Of a stretch of DNA of 64,000 nt, positions 9,753 through 19,640 are shown piece by piece. How positions within the stretch are numbered: position 1 is the first letter of the stretch; each line of letters begins with the position of its first letter. The DNA is taken from NCBI GenBank assembly GCA_003214855.1, contig QCLC01000007.1, forward strand, positions 20,726 through 84,725. Direction: 5' to 3'. Made by a program: the position numbers and the translations under genes. The DNA is from Prochlorococcus sp. AG-412-I05. GTDB lineage: Bacteria; Cyanobacteriota; Cyanobacteriia; PCC-6307; Cyanobiaceae. The notes beneath the pieces are model-generated. The model saw only the letters and a program-made list of their open reading frames with translations, searched no databases and had not been told where the DNA came from.

Positions 9753-11269
9753 TGATGTTTTTGCGTTCCCGTTTTTGGCTGGTTGCAATCAGTTTTGGAG
9801 CAGGGCTTGGATTTGTTCCAAGCTCTGCTCCTGCGCTTGAACGCTTGGTGTTTGATCTGCCTGTGCTGGAAAGTCAGATTGATTTTGAGCTTGGCGCTGC
9901 TCAGAGCGCAGGCGATTTAATTGATGCCAATCCCGATTTTGTGGAGTTGGATCGGGCTACGGATGGTGCTTTTGTGCGACTTCTCAATCAGGTCTTTAAC
10001 GCTCCCCTGCCAGCGCAGATTGAGAAGGTGGTTGAGAAGTCTGTCGGGCAGCCTCTTTTGGAGCAGGCTCTGATCGCAGTATCCAAGTTGGTTCAAGTTG
10101 AGGGGTTGCGCAAAGACATCAGTGGAAGCCTGTTGCTTGAGGCGCTTTCGCGTGCTTCCAAGAGTGATCAGCCAACTGTGCTTGGTTTGTTGCGACAAAT
10201 CCCTGGTCAAGTTGCATCTATCAACTTGTCGAAATTGGCCAGTTATGTCTCACGACTTCAACGCAATCAGCTAGCAGCAAATCTGCTTGTGGAGAAAGAG
10301 GCTTCTGTTCAGATTAAAACTGGATTGCGCATGCCGCTTACGGGGTTGTGGTTAAGTCAGCAAGTTGATTTTCAGGCTTCTCATCGCTCGAAACCGATAC
10401 GGGTGGTGGTGATACAACCAAAGTCTCGCTCAAATGGTCGCTTGGTGGTCATTTCACATGGGCTTTGGGAGTCTCCGAGAGATCTTCAGGGTTGGGCTGA
10501 ATATCTTTCTGCTAACGGTTATACGGTGTTGCTCCCGGATCATCAGGGCAGTGATGCTGATCAGCAGAAGGCGATGTTGGCGGGGGATCAACCTCCGCCG
10601 GGACCTCAAGAGTTGCGTCTTCGTGCGATGGATGTGACTGCGATGCTCTCTGCTGTTGAGTCAGGTCGTTTGTTGTCAAGACTTTCCCTTAATACAGATG
10701 AGGTTGCTGTTGTTGGTCATTCATGGGGGGCGACTACGGCGATTCAATTGGCTGGGGCACGCTCAACGGATGTGAAGCTCTCTGCTCGTTGTCATAACCA
10801 GGATGACCCTGAGCGCAATATCAGCTGGATACTGCAGTGCAGTTGGCTTTCCAAAATCAATGAGTCTTCTGTTGAAGACTCACGGGTCAAGGCAGTTGTG
10901 GCGGTGAGTCCGCCATTACGTCTGCTATTTGATCCAAGTAGAACTTCGGTTTTGACGGCCAAGGTTTTGTTGGTTAGTGGCACTCGTGATTGGGTCGTGC
11001 CTCCGGTGCCTGAGGCTCTGATGCCCATGCGTGATAGTGGTGCTTTGGAGTTTGGTCATCGCTTGGTGCTTGCCAAAGATGGTGGTCACTTCAACTTGAT
11101 GGCACCTGCAAATCAGCTTCAGCCGGCCACTTTGGCGCCTCTCATTCTTGCTTGGATTAATGAACAGCTTGCACATCCTGGTGTTGTCACCTTCAGTAGC
11201 GGCGGTTGGGGCGATCCCATGCATCCTTTAGTTGATGTGACTGATGCGGCTCTAAATCTGTATCGCTGA
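9752..11269 (+). CDS. DUF1400 domain plus alpha/beta hydrolase, exported
   Basis: The 505-residue protein has an N-terminal signal peptide (about residues 1-27, ending near SSAPA), a DUF1400 domain (about 28-170) and an alpha/beta-hydrolase fold. The nucleophile motif is GHSWGA and a late GGHFNLM supplies the probable catalytic His. The nearby DGMQ-free loop HGLWESPRDLQGWAEYL matches the oxyanion region of such enzymes. Its ATG at 9752 overlaps the uvrA TGA by one base, so the two are probably co-transcribed. An in-frame TTG lies 3 bp upstream, but ATG is preferred. Substrate unknown: lipase, esterase or dienelactone-hydrolase-like. Confidence 0.85.
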   Translation: MMFLRSRFWLVAISFGAGLGFVPSSAPALERLVFDLPVLESQIDFELGAAQSAGDLIDANPDFVELDRATDGAFVRLLNQVFNAPLPAQIEKVVEKSVGQPLLEQALIAVSKLVQVEGLRKDISGSLLLEALSRASKSDQPTVLGLLRQIPGQVASINLSKLASYVSRLQRNQLAANLLVEKEASVQIKTGLRMPLTGLWLSQQVDFQASHRSKPIRVVVIQPKSRSNGRLVVISHGLWESPRDLQGWAEYLSANGYTVLLPDHQGSDADQQKAMLAGDQPPPGPQELRLRAMDVTAMLSAVESGRLLSRLSLNTDEVAVVGHSWGATTAIQLAGARSTDVKLSARCHNQDDPERNISWILQCSWLSKINESSVEDSRVKAVVAVSPPLRLLFDPSRTSVLTAKVLLVSGTRDWVVPPVPEALMPMRDSGALEFGHRLVLAKDGGHFNLMAPANQLQPATLAPLILAWINEQLAHPGVVTFSSGGWGDPMHPLVDVTDAALNLYR

Positions 11270-11526
11270 GGTTTTGGGCAAGCTTGTTGCGAGCAAGAGG
11301 CTTCATTATTCTGTCTTTGAGGTTTGTACTTCTCAACGATTCGTTCTAGGATTGATGGTGTTTAAAAGAGAAAACACATAGAGGGAATATATTGTTGTCG
11401 TTTCTAGTGAGCTGGGAGGCTTGGTTCTCATCCTTTCTTTAGGCTCATGAGGATGGAAGTTCATTGACTATTTCTTGATGACCATCCGCATATGGATTGG
11501 TTCGTTGATCGCCTTGGAGGCATCAG

Positions 11527-13659
11527 ATGGGTTTGCGATTGCTTCATCTGCATCTTCATGGCCTGTTTCGATCTCACGACTTGGAATTGGGTCGCGATGC
11601 TGATACAGGAGGCCAGGCTCTTTATGTGCTCGAGCTTGTCAGGGGCCTGGCTGCGCGTTCGGAAATTGAGCAGGTGGAGGTGGTTACCCGCTTAATTCAT
11701 GATCGTCGGGTTTCTACTGACTATGCCAATCCCATTGAGGATATTGCTCCTGGGGCCAAGATCATCAGGCTGCCGTTTGGACCAAGACGATATTTGCGTA
11801 AGGAGTTGTTTTGGCCCTATTTGGATGATTTAGCGGATCAGACCGTTAGCCATCTCCAGCAGCAAGACCATCTTCCTGATTGGATTCATGCTCATTACGC
11901 CGATGCAGGCTATGTGGGAGCCCTTGTGAGTCGCAGGCTGGGTGTTCCCTTGGTGTTTACAGGTCATTCCTTGGGGAGGGAAAAGTTGCGGCGCCTGTTG
12001 GGAGTTGGTGGAGACCATGAACAGATCGAGCAAACATATGCCATTGGTCAACGCATTGATGCTGAAGAGTTGACTCTTGCTCATTGCAGTTTGGTGATTA
12101 CGAGTACTCGCCAGGAAATTGATCATCAATACGCTCGCTATGGGCGTTTTGTTCCGGAGCAAGCGGAGGTGGTGCCTCCCGGCGTTGATTCCATTCGCTT
12201 TCATCCACTTCAATCTTCTAGTGAAACGGATGTTGTTGATGGCTTGCTCGCGCCCTTTTTGAGGAAACCTTCTTTACCTCCTCTTTTGGCCATTTCCAGA
12301 GCTGTGCGTCGTAAGAATATTCCTTTTTTGGTGGAGGCTTACGGCCGCTCGCCTGTGTTGCGTCAACGGCATAATCTTGTGCTTGTGCTCGGCTGTCGGG
12401 ATGATCCTCGTCAGTTGGAGAAGCAACAGCGGGAGGTGTTCCAGCAGATTTTTGATCTCGTGGATCGTTACGACCTCTATGGCCGGGTGGCTTATCCCAA
12501 ACAGCACCGTCGTGATCAGATCCCAGCGATTTACCGGTGGGCAGCCTTGCATCGTGGTTTGTTTGTGAATCCAGCGCTTACTGAGCCCTTTGGGCTCACT
12601 TTGCTTGAGGCGGCGGCCTGTGGTTTGCCGATGGTCGCGACTGATGACGGTGGTCCACGTGACATCCTGGCTCGTTGTGAAAATGGCTTGTTGGTTGACG
12701 TTACTGATCTGGAGGCACTTCAGGATGTAATGGAGCAGGCTGGTTCAGACGCAGATCAGTGGCGTCTTTGGAGTGATAACGGGATTGAGGCGGTCAGTCG
12801 GCATTTCAGTTGGGATGCTCATGTTTGCCATTACTTGGCATTGATGAAGCAACGTCTTGAATTGTCTCAACCACGAATCTGGGCCTCAGATAAAGAGTGT
12901 CTGGGCAGTCCACTGGGGCAGAGTTTGTTGTTGCTGGATCTTGATAGTTCTCTCGAAGAACCCGAGGCAGAGGGTTTGGCTTCGCTGCGGCAGGGATTGG
13001 AATTCATTGGCTCTGGCGGTGCGCATGGTCTAGGAGTATTGACGGGTCGTTCTGTGCAGGCTGCAAAGAAGCGTTATGCAGAGCTGCATCTTCCTTCCCC
13101 TCGGGTTTGGATTAGTCGCGCGGGTACTGAAATCCATTACGGATTGGAGGATCAGGCGGATCGCTTTTGGCAGGCTCATATCGATGTTGATTGGCAGCGA
13201 CAGGCAGTGGTGTCTGCTTTAGCTGATCTCAAGGACCATTTGACCCTTCAGGACGATCAGGAGCAGGGTCCTCACAAGGTGAGTTATCTATTGAAAGAGC
13301 ATGGCGAGGCGATTTTGCCACTCGTCCGTCAGCGTTTAAGGCAAAGGGGTCAGGCGGCACGTCCTCATTTGCGTTGTCATTGGTTTTTGGATGTGGTGCC
13401 TTTGCGGGCCTCCCGTAGCGAAGCCATTCGCTATCTCGCTCTTCGTTGGGGGCTGCCTCTTGAGCAGATTTTGGTTGTTGCCAGTCAACAAGGCGATGCT
13501 GAATTGGTAAGGGGATTGACTGCTTCAGTAGTCCTTGCAGAGCATGATCCTTGTCTGGAGGGTTTGCGACATCAGCAACGCGTGTTTTTTGCTAGCAGCC
13601 CGCATTTGTTTGGACTTTTAGATGGCTTAAATCACTATCGGTTTTTCTTAAAGTCTTAA
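11527..13659 (+). CDS. spsA: Sucrose-phosphate synthase with C-terminal phosphatase-like domain
   Basis: Makes sucrose 6-phosphate from UDP-glucose and fructose 6-phosphate, feeding synthesis of sucrose as compatible solute. The 710-residue protein has a GT-B glycosyltransferase part (about residues 1-460), with DADTGGQALYVLELVRGLA near the N-terminus and the sugar-nucleotide motif EPFGLTLLEAAACGLPMVAT. A HAD-type SPP domain follows (about 470-710), whose first motif reads DLDSSLE rather than the usual D-x-D-x-T, so its phosphatase activity is uncertain. A GGAGG ribosome-binding site at 11516-11520, six bases before the ATG, fixes the start. It converges with purT and overlaps it by 4 bp. Confidence 0.93.
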   Translation: MGLRLLHLHLHGLFRSHDLELGRDADTGGQALYVLELVRGLAARSEIEQVEVVTRLIHDRRVSTDYANPIEDIAPGAKIIRLPFGPRRYLRKELFWPYLDDLADQTVSHLQQQDHLPDWIHAHYADAGYVGALVSRRLGVPLVFTGHSLGREKLRRLLGVGGDHEQIEQTYAIGQRIDAEELTLAHCSLVITSTRQEIDHQYARYGRFVPEQAEVVPPGVDSIRFHPLQSSSETDVVDGLLAPFLRKPSLPPLLAISRAVRRKNIPFLVEAYGRSPVLRQRHNLVLVLGCRDDPRQLEKQQREVFQQIFDLVDRYDLYGRVAYPKQHRRDQIPAIYRWAALHRGLFVNPALTEPFGLTLLEAAACGLPMVATDDGGPRDILARCENGLLVDVTDLEALQDVMEQAGSDADQWRLWSDNGIEAVSRHFSWDAHVCHYLALMKQRLELSQPRIWASDKECLGSPLGQSLLLLDLDSSLEEPEAEGLASLRQGLEFIGSGGAHGLGVLTGRSVQAAKKRYAELHLPSPRVWISRAGTEIHYGLEDQADRFWQAHIDVDWQRQAVVSALADLKDHLTLQDDQEQGPHKVSYLLKEHGEAILPLVRQRLRQRGQAARPHLRCHWFLDVVPLRASRSEAIRYLALRWGLPLEQILVVASQQGDAELVRGLTASVVLAEHDPCLEGLRHQQRVFFASSPHLFGLLDGLNHYRFFLKS

Positions 13660-14837
13660 CTGACACCCTTGCCCTTTCTTACCTGGATGGATGCGGCGGC
13701 TCGATCAGCTTTAGAGCGAACTGCTTCCAGAGACTTACCTTTGGCTAAAGCAACCCCCATGCGACGCCCTGGTCGAGCATTGGGTTTGCCGAACAGCAAG
13801 ATCTGGGTGTCAATTTCTGAGAGGGCTTTCTCCACTCCTTTGTAGGAAATGGATGAGAGATTGTCTTTTGCCAGGATCACCCTGCTTGCTGCTGCATCTG
13901 CATTTTGAATAGTAGGAATAGGTAATTTCAGCACTGCGCGCAGGTGTAGTTCGAATTCACTAAGGTTTTGGCTGATTAGGGTGACAAGTCCGGTGTCATG
14001 CGGCCTTGGTGATAGTTCCGAGAAAATCACTTCATTGCCACATAGAAAGAATTCCACCCCGAACAATCCCACACCACCAAGATTTTCGGTAATAGTCAGA
14101 GCCATTGATTGGGCTTGCTTGAGTTGTTCAGTAGAGAGCTCTGCTGGTTGCCAGCTGCATTGATAATCTCCATCAATTTGTTCATGCCCGATTGGCTCGC
14201 AGAAGAGGGTGGAGCCATCCTCTTGGCGAATTGTGAGCAAAGTAATTTCTAGATCAAAGTGAAGGAACTCTTCCACGATGACTCGCGGTGAGTTACCCCG
14301 GGACCCTGCCATAGCGGCTTGCCAGGCTTGCCGAAGGCCTTCAGGCTTGCTAACCACACTTTGGCCTTTGCCGGAGGAGCTCATGACTGGTTTGACTACC
14401 ACTGGCCAGCCCAGGGGCTCAGCTGCATGTCTGAGTTCTTCGGCACTGCCGGCATAAGCAAATTTTGGGGTCAGTAGAGCCAATTCTTCGCTGGCGAGAT
14501 CTCTGATTCGATCGCGATTCATTGTTACGGCTGTGGCTCGGGCCGTAGGGATCACTGTGATTCCTTCGTTTTCAAGCTCTGCCAGTGCATCCACCGCGAG
14601 TGCTTCGATTTCAGGGATCACCACATCTGGTTGATAACGACGAACCACAGCTTTGAGGGTTTCGGCATTGCTCATGTCCAGAACCTCTGCTTGGTCTGCT
14701 ACTTGCATGGCCGGGGCCCCGGAGTATCGATCACAGGCGATGACATGGCAACCCAAGCGTTGGGCTGCAATGGCGACTTCCTTGCCGAGTTCTCCGCTGC
14801 CAAGTAACAGCAAGGTTTTTGGTAAGACAGTCATCAT
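13656..14837 (-). CDS. purT: Formate-dependent GAR transformylase PurT
   Basis: ATP-grasp enzyme that formylates glycinamide ribonucleotide with formate in purine synthesis. The 393-residue protein opens with a Rossmann-like LLLLGSGELGKEVAIAAQRLG. It carries ATP-grasp stretches WPVVVKPVMSSSGKGQS and VIVEEFLHFDLEITLL, and the PurT/PurK tail ELSPRPHDTG. Two start codons lie in tandem (MM). Formate could come from purU at 26505-27395, whose product releases formate from 10-formyl-THF; the two enzymes are therefore functional partners despite being 12 kb apart. Confidence 0.96.
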   Translation of the reverse strand: MMTVLPKTLLLLGSGELGKEVAIAAQRLGCHVIACDRYSGAPAMQVADQAEVLDMSNAETLKAVVRRYQPDVVIPEIEALAVDALAELENEGITVIPTARATAVTMNRDRIRDLASEELALLTPKFAYAGSAEELRHAAEPLGWPVVVKPVMSSSGKGQSVVSKPEGLRQAWQAAMAGSRGNSPRVIVEEFLHFDLEITLLTIRQEDGSTLFCEPIGHEQIDGDYQCSWQPAELSTEQLKQAQSMALTITENLGGVGLFGVEFFLCGNEVIFSELSPRPHDTGLVTLISQNLSEFELHLRAVLKLPIPTIQNADAAASRVILAKDNLSSISYKGVEKALSEIDTQILLFGKPNARPGRRMGVALAKGKSLEAVRSKADRAAASIQVRKGKGVS

Positions 14838-14914
14838 GAAGGTGTTGATGATGAGTTGATCTTCGCGCTTGGCTGGTTTGGGGAATGGCTTTAAAAGGGC
14901 TATTTGAGATGCCT

Positions 14915-15163
14915 TTACACGTTGAGATCAGGGATCAGCGTGAGCTGCCGAAAGGCTGGTTCTTCGCTGATGAACCCCCAGGCTTCGAATACACCGGGAT
15001 CAGGATGAGTGATGCGTTGTTGTTGCATGTTTTGTTCCAGCCGAAAGCCTTCTTGGGCCATGCGGCGCATCAGACTTGCAGCCTCTTCGAAACGGGAAGC
15101 CATGGCTTCAAGGCTTGCGCAGTCGCTTGTGAGACCAGCCTCTTTCCAGGTGAAGTAACTCAT
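14915..15163 (-). CDS. Conserved picocyanobacterial small protein, unknown function
   Basis: An 82-residue soluble protein beginning MSYFTWKEAGLTSDCASLEA, with an amphipathic helix-rich middle (MASRFEEAASLMRRMAQEGF) and ending in LTLIPDLNV. I take the ATG at 15161-15163. The longer in-frame extension upstream is polar, lacks any family look, and reads into the intergenic region. The protein resembles short hypothetical proteins I associate with marine Synechococcus and Prochlorococcus, but I cannot name a domain. It has no membrane segment or signal peptide. It follows purT upstream on the same strand with a gap of about 77 bp. Confidence 0.65.
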   Translation of the reverse strand: MSYFTWKEAGLTSDCASLEAMASRFEEAASLMRRMAQEGFRLEQNMQQQRITHPDPGVFEAWGFISEEPAFRQLTLIPDLNV

Positions 15164-15433
15164 TTTTTTAATGCACCAGATTGATGGTGAAGACGACTTG
15201 GTGTTTGAAGCTTCGAGGTTCCGCAGACCACATTGGCTATTGGGGTGGTATGGATTTTTCTCGTTGGCAGTTTTTCTGTGTTGACAGGTCAACGATTATC
15301 GGCGGACAAGCCTGACCGACCGAGAGAGGGTGCTCTCAATAAGTGCGACACAATTGAGAATTTCTGGTCTTTGCCCCCCGTTGGCTTTTTTTGCACCAGC
15401 AAAACGCTCACGTTGCTTGATAAGGCTTGGACT

Positions 15434-16048
15434 TTAGTGAGTGAAGGATGCTGCTCCGTGAGGTGCCTTCGGGGGGGTGTGCTTGATCAGTTTCAAAGGA
15501 AGCAAGGCCAATATGTAAACAAGGAACGGGATGTAGAACTTTGGATCTTCACGTGTGTGTCCAACGTAGGTGAGGAGAAAGACGGTCCAAAGCCAGTGGC
15601 TGCCAATCCAATGCAGTCTCTTTCAATTTTTCATACCCATCCAATGCTGGGCCCGATCAGTGGAAGTTAAGGCCATCAGGAAAATAAACACATAACCAAG
15701 ACCACCAACAATCCACTTTCCCATCGGCTGATCTTCGAGAAAAGGTTCTGGGAAGTTCAAAGAGATCGGCACAATCAGGCTGAGGTGAATGAAGTGCGAG
15801 GCTGCAAAGTTCAGTCCGATGTAGCGTCTGTAGTCAATAGTTCAGATCGTAAAAGGTGTTTTCCAGAGGGAATAGACACTCGAAGCTGTAAAGGCAATGG
15901 AGAAGAGAAATAGAGAGCTTCTACCGGTCTAATCAATGCTTGCGGTGATCGTTTCGGCATTCCATCCGCTCAAAACGAAAAAGATGGTAAGCATCAGAAG
16001 GATCATTTCAGCGACCAAAGCAGTGATATTCCAGCCTTGTAGTTTCAT
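15434..16048 (-). pseudogene. Decayed membrane protein (ferric-reductase-like), three in-frame stops
   Basis: From ATG 16046-16048 to TAA 15434-15436 one minus-strand frame of 205 codons reads as a polytopic membrane protein. It is interrupted by TAG at codon 40 (15929-15931), TGA at codon 69 (15842-15844) and TGA at codon 142 (15623-15625), with no frameshift. Between the stops the frame reads sensibly, for example RRYIGLNFAASHFIHLSLIV, WIVGGLGYVFIFLMALTS and RLHWIGSHWLWTVFLLTYVG. His residues are spaced in helices as in heme-b ferric-reductase-like transmembrane domains. Each stop is one C-to-T or G-to-A transition from Gln or Trp. The family name is tentative; the pseudogene state is clear. 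Confidence 0.75.
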
Positions 16049-16140
16049 GCCTTCATTTCGGTATTGATATTCTGAAACTGATACGATTTGCTTGCAAGAA
16101 GTGAGTTTAAAAGTGCATCTTTATTTCTTATAGAACTAAC

Positions 16141-17274
16141 TCATGCCAGCACTGATGCAGTGGGGCGTAATAGCAGACCCAGCAGCACTAAGCCTCCAGT
16201 GCTCAACCAAAATCTTCGCACCACCATTTGCTCGTCGGCACCTCCGATTTCATAGTGGTGGTGAAGCGGGGCCATGCGGAATACTCGTCGTCCAACTCCG
16301 TCAGGTCCTTTGGTGGCTTTGAAAACCCATACCTGAATAATCACAGAAAGGGATTCAGCCAAGAACACACCACCCATGATCAATAGCGGCCAGAGGCTGT
16401 TGGAGAGGATTGCGACTCCACTCAAGGCGGCCCCCATTGCTAGTGAGCCTGTGTCGCCCATGAACACTCGGGCTGGGTTGCGGTTGTGCATCAGAAAACC
16501 GAGCCAGGCCCCTGCCATTGCCATGCAGAAGCCTGCTAGTACAGGATCGCCATCATTGCCTCTGAGCATCAGTTGAATTGCTAGTCCAGTGAAGACAATT
16601 GCCCCGCAACCACTGGCTAGCCCATCGAGTCCGTCGGTGAGATTGGTGGCGTTGCTTTCCGCTAGGAACACGAACAGCGTTAGTGGCCAGATCATTACCC
16701 CCATCTCGATGGACATGCCAAAGGGCAGCGAGATGCTGGAGTCGATCCAGTGTTGCCAGCCCGCCCAAGTGAGAAAGATCAGGCCGGCTGCGGCTTGAAG
16801 TAGAAGTTTTCCTTGAGGGGTAAGACCAGTGTTGGTTCTGCGCGTGAGACTGCGCCAGTCGTCGAAGCCACCGATCACCATGTAAGCCAGGGTGATGCAT
16901 GCCAGAGCTAGCAGCTGCTCACTGCTTTCTCCATTCACACTGACGAGACTTCCGATGATGACCCCAGCAGGAACAACTAGCAGCCCACCCATGGTTGGTG
17001 TGCCAGATTTGCGCTGATGAGTCTGTGGTCCGTCTTCTCGAATCACTTGCCCCATTTTTAGGGCCCTTAGCTTTGGGATGCCCCAGCTTGCGATCAGCAC
17101 TGAAATCAGTGTTGAAATCATCAACGGCAAGCTGAGCAGACTATTGGCTATGAAGCGGTCCGATATGAAGCTTGCAGCAAAGATAACGATCCCGAGCAAG
17201 CTTGCGGACGTTGTCCCTTGAGTCCACCACCTTTGTGTATCCGTATCAGCCAATGGCTTCGGAGAGTTGCTCAC
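16141..17274 (-). CDS. mraY: Phospho-N-acetylmuramoyl-pentapeptide transferase
   Basis: Integral membrane enzyme that transfers phospho-MurNAc-pentapeptide to undecaprenyl phosphate, forming lipid I in peptidoglycan synthesis. The 377-residue protein has about ten hydrophobic segments and family motifs: [14 protein letters not shown] (about residue 80), the aspartate-bearing [25 protein letters not shown], and the terminal [12 protein letters not shown] region. The start [12 protein letters not shown] precedes a short cytoplasmic segment. It sits alone among unrelated genes, not in a dcw cluster, as is usual in cyanobacteria. Confidence 0.97.
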   Translation of the reverse strand: MSNSPKPLADTDTQRWWTQGTTSASLLGIVIFAASFISDRFIANSLLSLPLMISTLISVLIASWGIPKLRALKMGQVIREDGPQTHQRKSGTPTMGGLLVVPAGVIIGSLVSVNGESSEQLLALACITLAYMVIGGFDDWRSLTRRTNTGLTPQGKLLLQAAAGLIFLTWAGWQHWIDSSISLPFGMSIEMGVMIWPLTLFVFLAESNATNLTDGLDGLASGCGAIVFTGLAIQLMLRGNDGDPVLAGFCMAMAGAWLGFLMHNRNPARVFMGDTGSLAMGAALSGVAILSNSLWPLLIMGGVFLAESLSVIIQVWVFKATKGPDGVGRRVFRMAPLHHHYEIGGADEQMVVRRFWLSTGGLVLLGLLLRPTASVLA

Positions 17275-17335
17275 GTTAGGGCTTGATTGGCAGTGAGTAA
17301 TGAAGTGAGCAGGCTTCTTCGGTTTGAGAAAATGG

Positions 17336-17623
17336 CTATTCTTCCCAGTTTTCTTCTGTTTGCTCGTCGTCGGCTTTGTAATCTTCTTTCTCTCCCATCA
17401 AAGCCGAAAGCTCCTCTTCCTCTACTGTGCTGATCTCTGGTGAGGTGGATTCTTCATCGGCGACTAGCCTTCCACTTGCTTCGAGCCAACTCAGCAGATC
17501 TGGTTCTTCGCGTAGGGGCAAAACAGGGGCAGGTTCTGTTCTTCTATAGCGTGTAAGAGCAGGGTTGATGCCGTCGAGTGCGCTCAGGTTGATCGTATCG
17601 AGGGCGCTCATTTGTGAGGACAT
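17336..17623 (-). CDS. Small acidic cyanobacterial protein, DUF3134-like
   Basis: A 95-residue protein with a central segment [16 protein letters not shown] that resembles the short conserved core of cyanobacterial DUF3134 proteins. The N-terminus is neutral to basic ([16 protein letters not shown]). The C-terminal third is strongly acidic and Glu-rich, suggesting disorder. It lies just upstream of mraY on the same strand with a 61-bp gap and is divergent from the small membrane gene at 17648. Function unknown. Confidence 0.7.
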   Translation of the reverse strand: MSSQMSALDTINLSALDGINPALTRYRRTEPAPVLPLREEPDLLSWLEASGRLVADEESTSPEISTVEEEELSALMGEKEDYKADDEQTEENWEE

Positions 17624-17647
17624 AGATCAATCAGTCAACATAGTTCA

Positions 17648-17923
17648 TTGACTTCCTCTGATCAGGTGTTTTTTTCTTCCAAGCTGATCTTGATGGTTCT
17701 TGCCTGGGGCTTGGCCTTACTACTCAGCTTTGGCTTGCGGTTTTGGGGTCTGTTGCATCCTGAGCCTTTTGTAATTCGGCCCCTTCTGGTGGCGTTGTTG
17801 CTCTTTGTTCCTGCGGTTGGCCTCGGTATTTGGGTCATGCGGGAGGGATTTTCTACGGCTGATTCCGGTTCTTTGGTCAACGGGAAGGGAGAATCTTTGA
17901 ATTGTGATTCGGAGTCCAGTTGA
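17648..17923 (+). CDS. Small two-helix membrane protein upstream of argG
   Basis: A 91-residue protein with two hydrophobic stretches, [20 protein letters not shown] (about residues 12-32) and [19 protein letters not shown] (about 46-65), and a polar tail. Its TGA (17921-17923) shares one base with the argG ATG at 17923, which implies translational coupling. I do not recognise a named domain. The arrangement suggests co-expression with argininosuccinate synthase, but nothing in the sequence ties it to arginine metabolism. Confidence 0.7.
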   Translation: MTSSDQVFFSSKLILMVLAWGLALLLSFGLRFWGLLHPEPFVIRPLLVALLLFVPAVGLGIWVMREGFSTADSGSLVNGKGESLNCDSESS

Positions 17924-19128
17924 TGGGGCGTGCGAAGAAGGTGGTGCTTGCTTATTCCGGTGGTGTTGACACCAGCGTTTGCATCCCATACCTCAAGCAT
18001 GAATGGGGGGTAGACGAGGTGATCACCTTTGCTGCTGATTTAGGTCAGGGCGATGAGCTTGATCCCATCCGCCTTAAGGCTCTTGATGCGGGTGCTAGTC
18101 AGTCTCTGGTGGGAGATTTGATAGAGCCTTTTGTAGAAGAGTTTGCTTTGCCGGCGATTCGTGCCAATGCTCTTTACGAAGGTCGTTATCCACTGTCTAC
18201 GGCGTTAGCTCGCCCCCTGATTGCTCGTCAGTTGGTAGAGGTTGCCAGGGAGGTCGGGGCCGATGCGGTGGCTCATGGTTGTACGGGTAAAGGCAACGAT
18301 CAGGTGCGTTTTGATTTGGCTATTGCAGCACTAGCACCTGATCTCAAGGTGCTAACTCCCGCTCGGGAATGGAGCATGAGCAGAGAGGAGGCGATCGCCT
18401 ATGGCGAACGCTGTGGGATTCCTGCCCCTGTGAGTAAGAAATCGCCTTATTCGATTGATCTGAATCTTTTGGGTCGGAGTATTGAAGCGGGTCCTCTTGA
18501 AGATCCGATGGTGGCTCCGCCCGAGGAGGTCTTTGCCATGACCTCCTCGATTGACGCTGCACCCTCACAGGCTCAGGACATTGAGATCAGTTTTGAAGCT
18601 GGTAATCCTGTGGCTATTGATGGGGTGCGACTTGATTCGGTGGGTTTGATCAAGGAGGCGAATCGTCTTGCTGGACGGCATGGTTTCGGTCGCCTTGACA
18701 TCATTGAGAATCGGGTGGTTGGTATCAAGAGCCGTGAGATTTATGAAACTCCAGGGTTACTTTTGTTGATTCGTGCTCATCAGGAATTGGAGAGTTTGAC
18801 ACTTGCTGCGGATGTGTTGCGCATGAAGCGTCAATTGGAGATGCAATGGGCTGAGCTGGTCTATCAGGGCCTTTGGTTTTCCCCTTTGAAGGATGCTCTG
18901 GATGGATTCATGGATCGCACTCAGATTTATGTGAATGGCTTGGTGCGGATTCGTCTCCATAAAGGCAATGCCATGGTGATTGGCCGGAGCTCTGACACCA
19001 ACAGCTTGTATATATCTGATATGGCTACCTATGGCAGCGAGGACAACTTTGACCACAGGGCTGCTGAAGGATTTATCTACATCTGGGGACTTCCAAGTCG
19101 CCTTTGGGCAGCAGCTCGTCGAGGCTAA
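17923..19128 (+). CDS. argG: Argininosuccinate synthase
   Basis: ATP-dependent ligase joining citrulline and aspartate in arginine synthesis. The 401-residue protein has the PP-loop SGGVDTS (residues 12-18), the [13 protein letters not shown] signature, and the family block [17 protein letters not shown]. The ATG at 17923 is preferred over an in-frame TTG just before it because it puts [13 protein letters not shown] at the expected N-terminus. The gene overlaps its upstream partner by one base and appears complete. Confidence 0.97.
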   Translation: MGRAKKVVLAYSGGVDTSVCIPYLKHEWGVDEVITFAADLGQGDELDPIRLKALDAGASQSLVGDLIEPFVEEFALPAIRANALYEGRYPLSTALARPLIARQLVEVAREVGADAVAHGCTGKGNDQVRFDLAIAALAPDLKVLTPAREWSMSREEAIAYGERCGIPAPVSKKSPYSIDLNLLGRSIEAGPLEDPMVAPPEEVFAMTSSIDAAPSQAQDIEISFEAGNPVAIDGVRLDSVGLIKEANRLAGRHGFGRLDIIENRVVGIKSREIYETPGLLLLIRAHQELESLTLAADVLRMKRQLEMQWAELVYQGLWFSPLKDALDGFMDRTQIYVNGLVRIRLHKGNAMVIGRSSDTNSLYISDMATYGSEDNFDHRAAEGFIYIWGLPSRLWAAARRG

Positions 19129-19143
19129 GTTGTGATCTTTTGA

Positions 19144-19596
19144 TTAGTTTTCTTGTGGAGATTGTCCTTTGCCTCCAAGCCATCTTGTGCGAAGCAGGGA
19201 AGGCACTCTTAATGGGTGAGGCTCCTCAAGTATGATTGCTTCACTTTGAATAGCAGAGTTTTGAGTATGTGTGATTAGGCGATAGTGCTCTAGTAAGGGG
19301 ATGAGTCGTTGTTGAAATTTTCGTTCGAAAATATCAGGGAGTTCTTTTAGGAGTGCTTCGTATTCCTTGATTTGCTCCTTAAGGTCTTTGATTTGACTTT
19401 TAAGTAGATCTTGTTGGTCATAAGGATTTTCTTTGAAGTTAGATCTGATCTCAGCCTTGGTTAGTAGCAACTTGCCTGTTAATTGCCGCCATTGTTGGAT
19501 GGCATTAAGTCTGGTTATTTTTTTATTTTCTTGTTGTGTTTCCTGTTTCTTCCACATTGGAAGAGGGGTCTGATGGTCCTGATGGGCAGCGCGCAT
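19144..19596 (-). CDS. Hypothetical coiled-coil protein between argG and rpsF
   Basis: A 150-residue (or, from an internal ATG at 19557, 137-residue) basic protein. Residues about 60-95 alternate Leu, Lys, Glu and Gln (SQIKDLKEQIKEYEALLKEL), predicting a coiled coil. A conserved-looking hydrophobic/charged segment follows (FERKFQQRLIPLLEHYRLI). There are no membrane segments or signal peptide. The downstream start (MWKKQETQQENKK) may be the true one because the first 13 residues look arbitrary. It converges with argG (gap 15 bp) and follows rpsF. No family recognised. Confidence 0.6.
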   Translation of the reverse strand: MRAAHQDHQTPLPMWKKQETQQENKKITRLNAIQQWRQLTGKLLLTKAEIRSNFKENPYDQQDLLKSQIKDLKEQIKEYEALLKELPDIFERKFQQRLIPLLEHYRLITHTQNSAIQSEAIILEEPHPLRVPSLLRTRWLGGKGQSPQEN

Positions 19597-19640
19597 GGCA
19601 GCAAGTTAACGCCAAGCAGCTTTTTCAACAATGGTGTTGA

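Noticed and set aside
15233-15670. 145-codon plus-strand frame
   Set aside because: It lies antisense to the membrane-protein pseudogene and its translation has no family-like character; the minus frame explains the region better.
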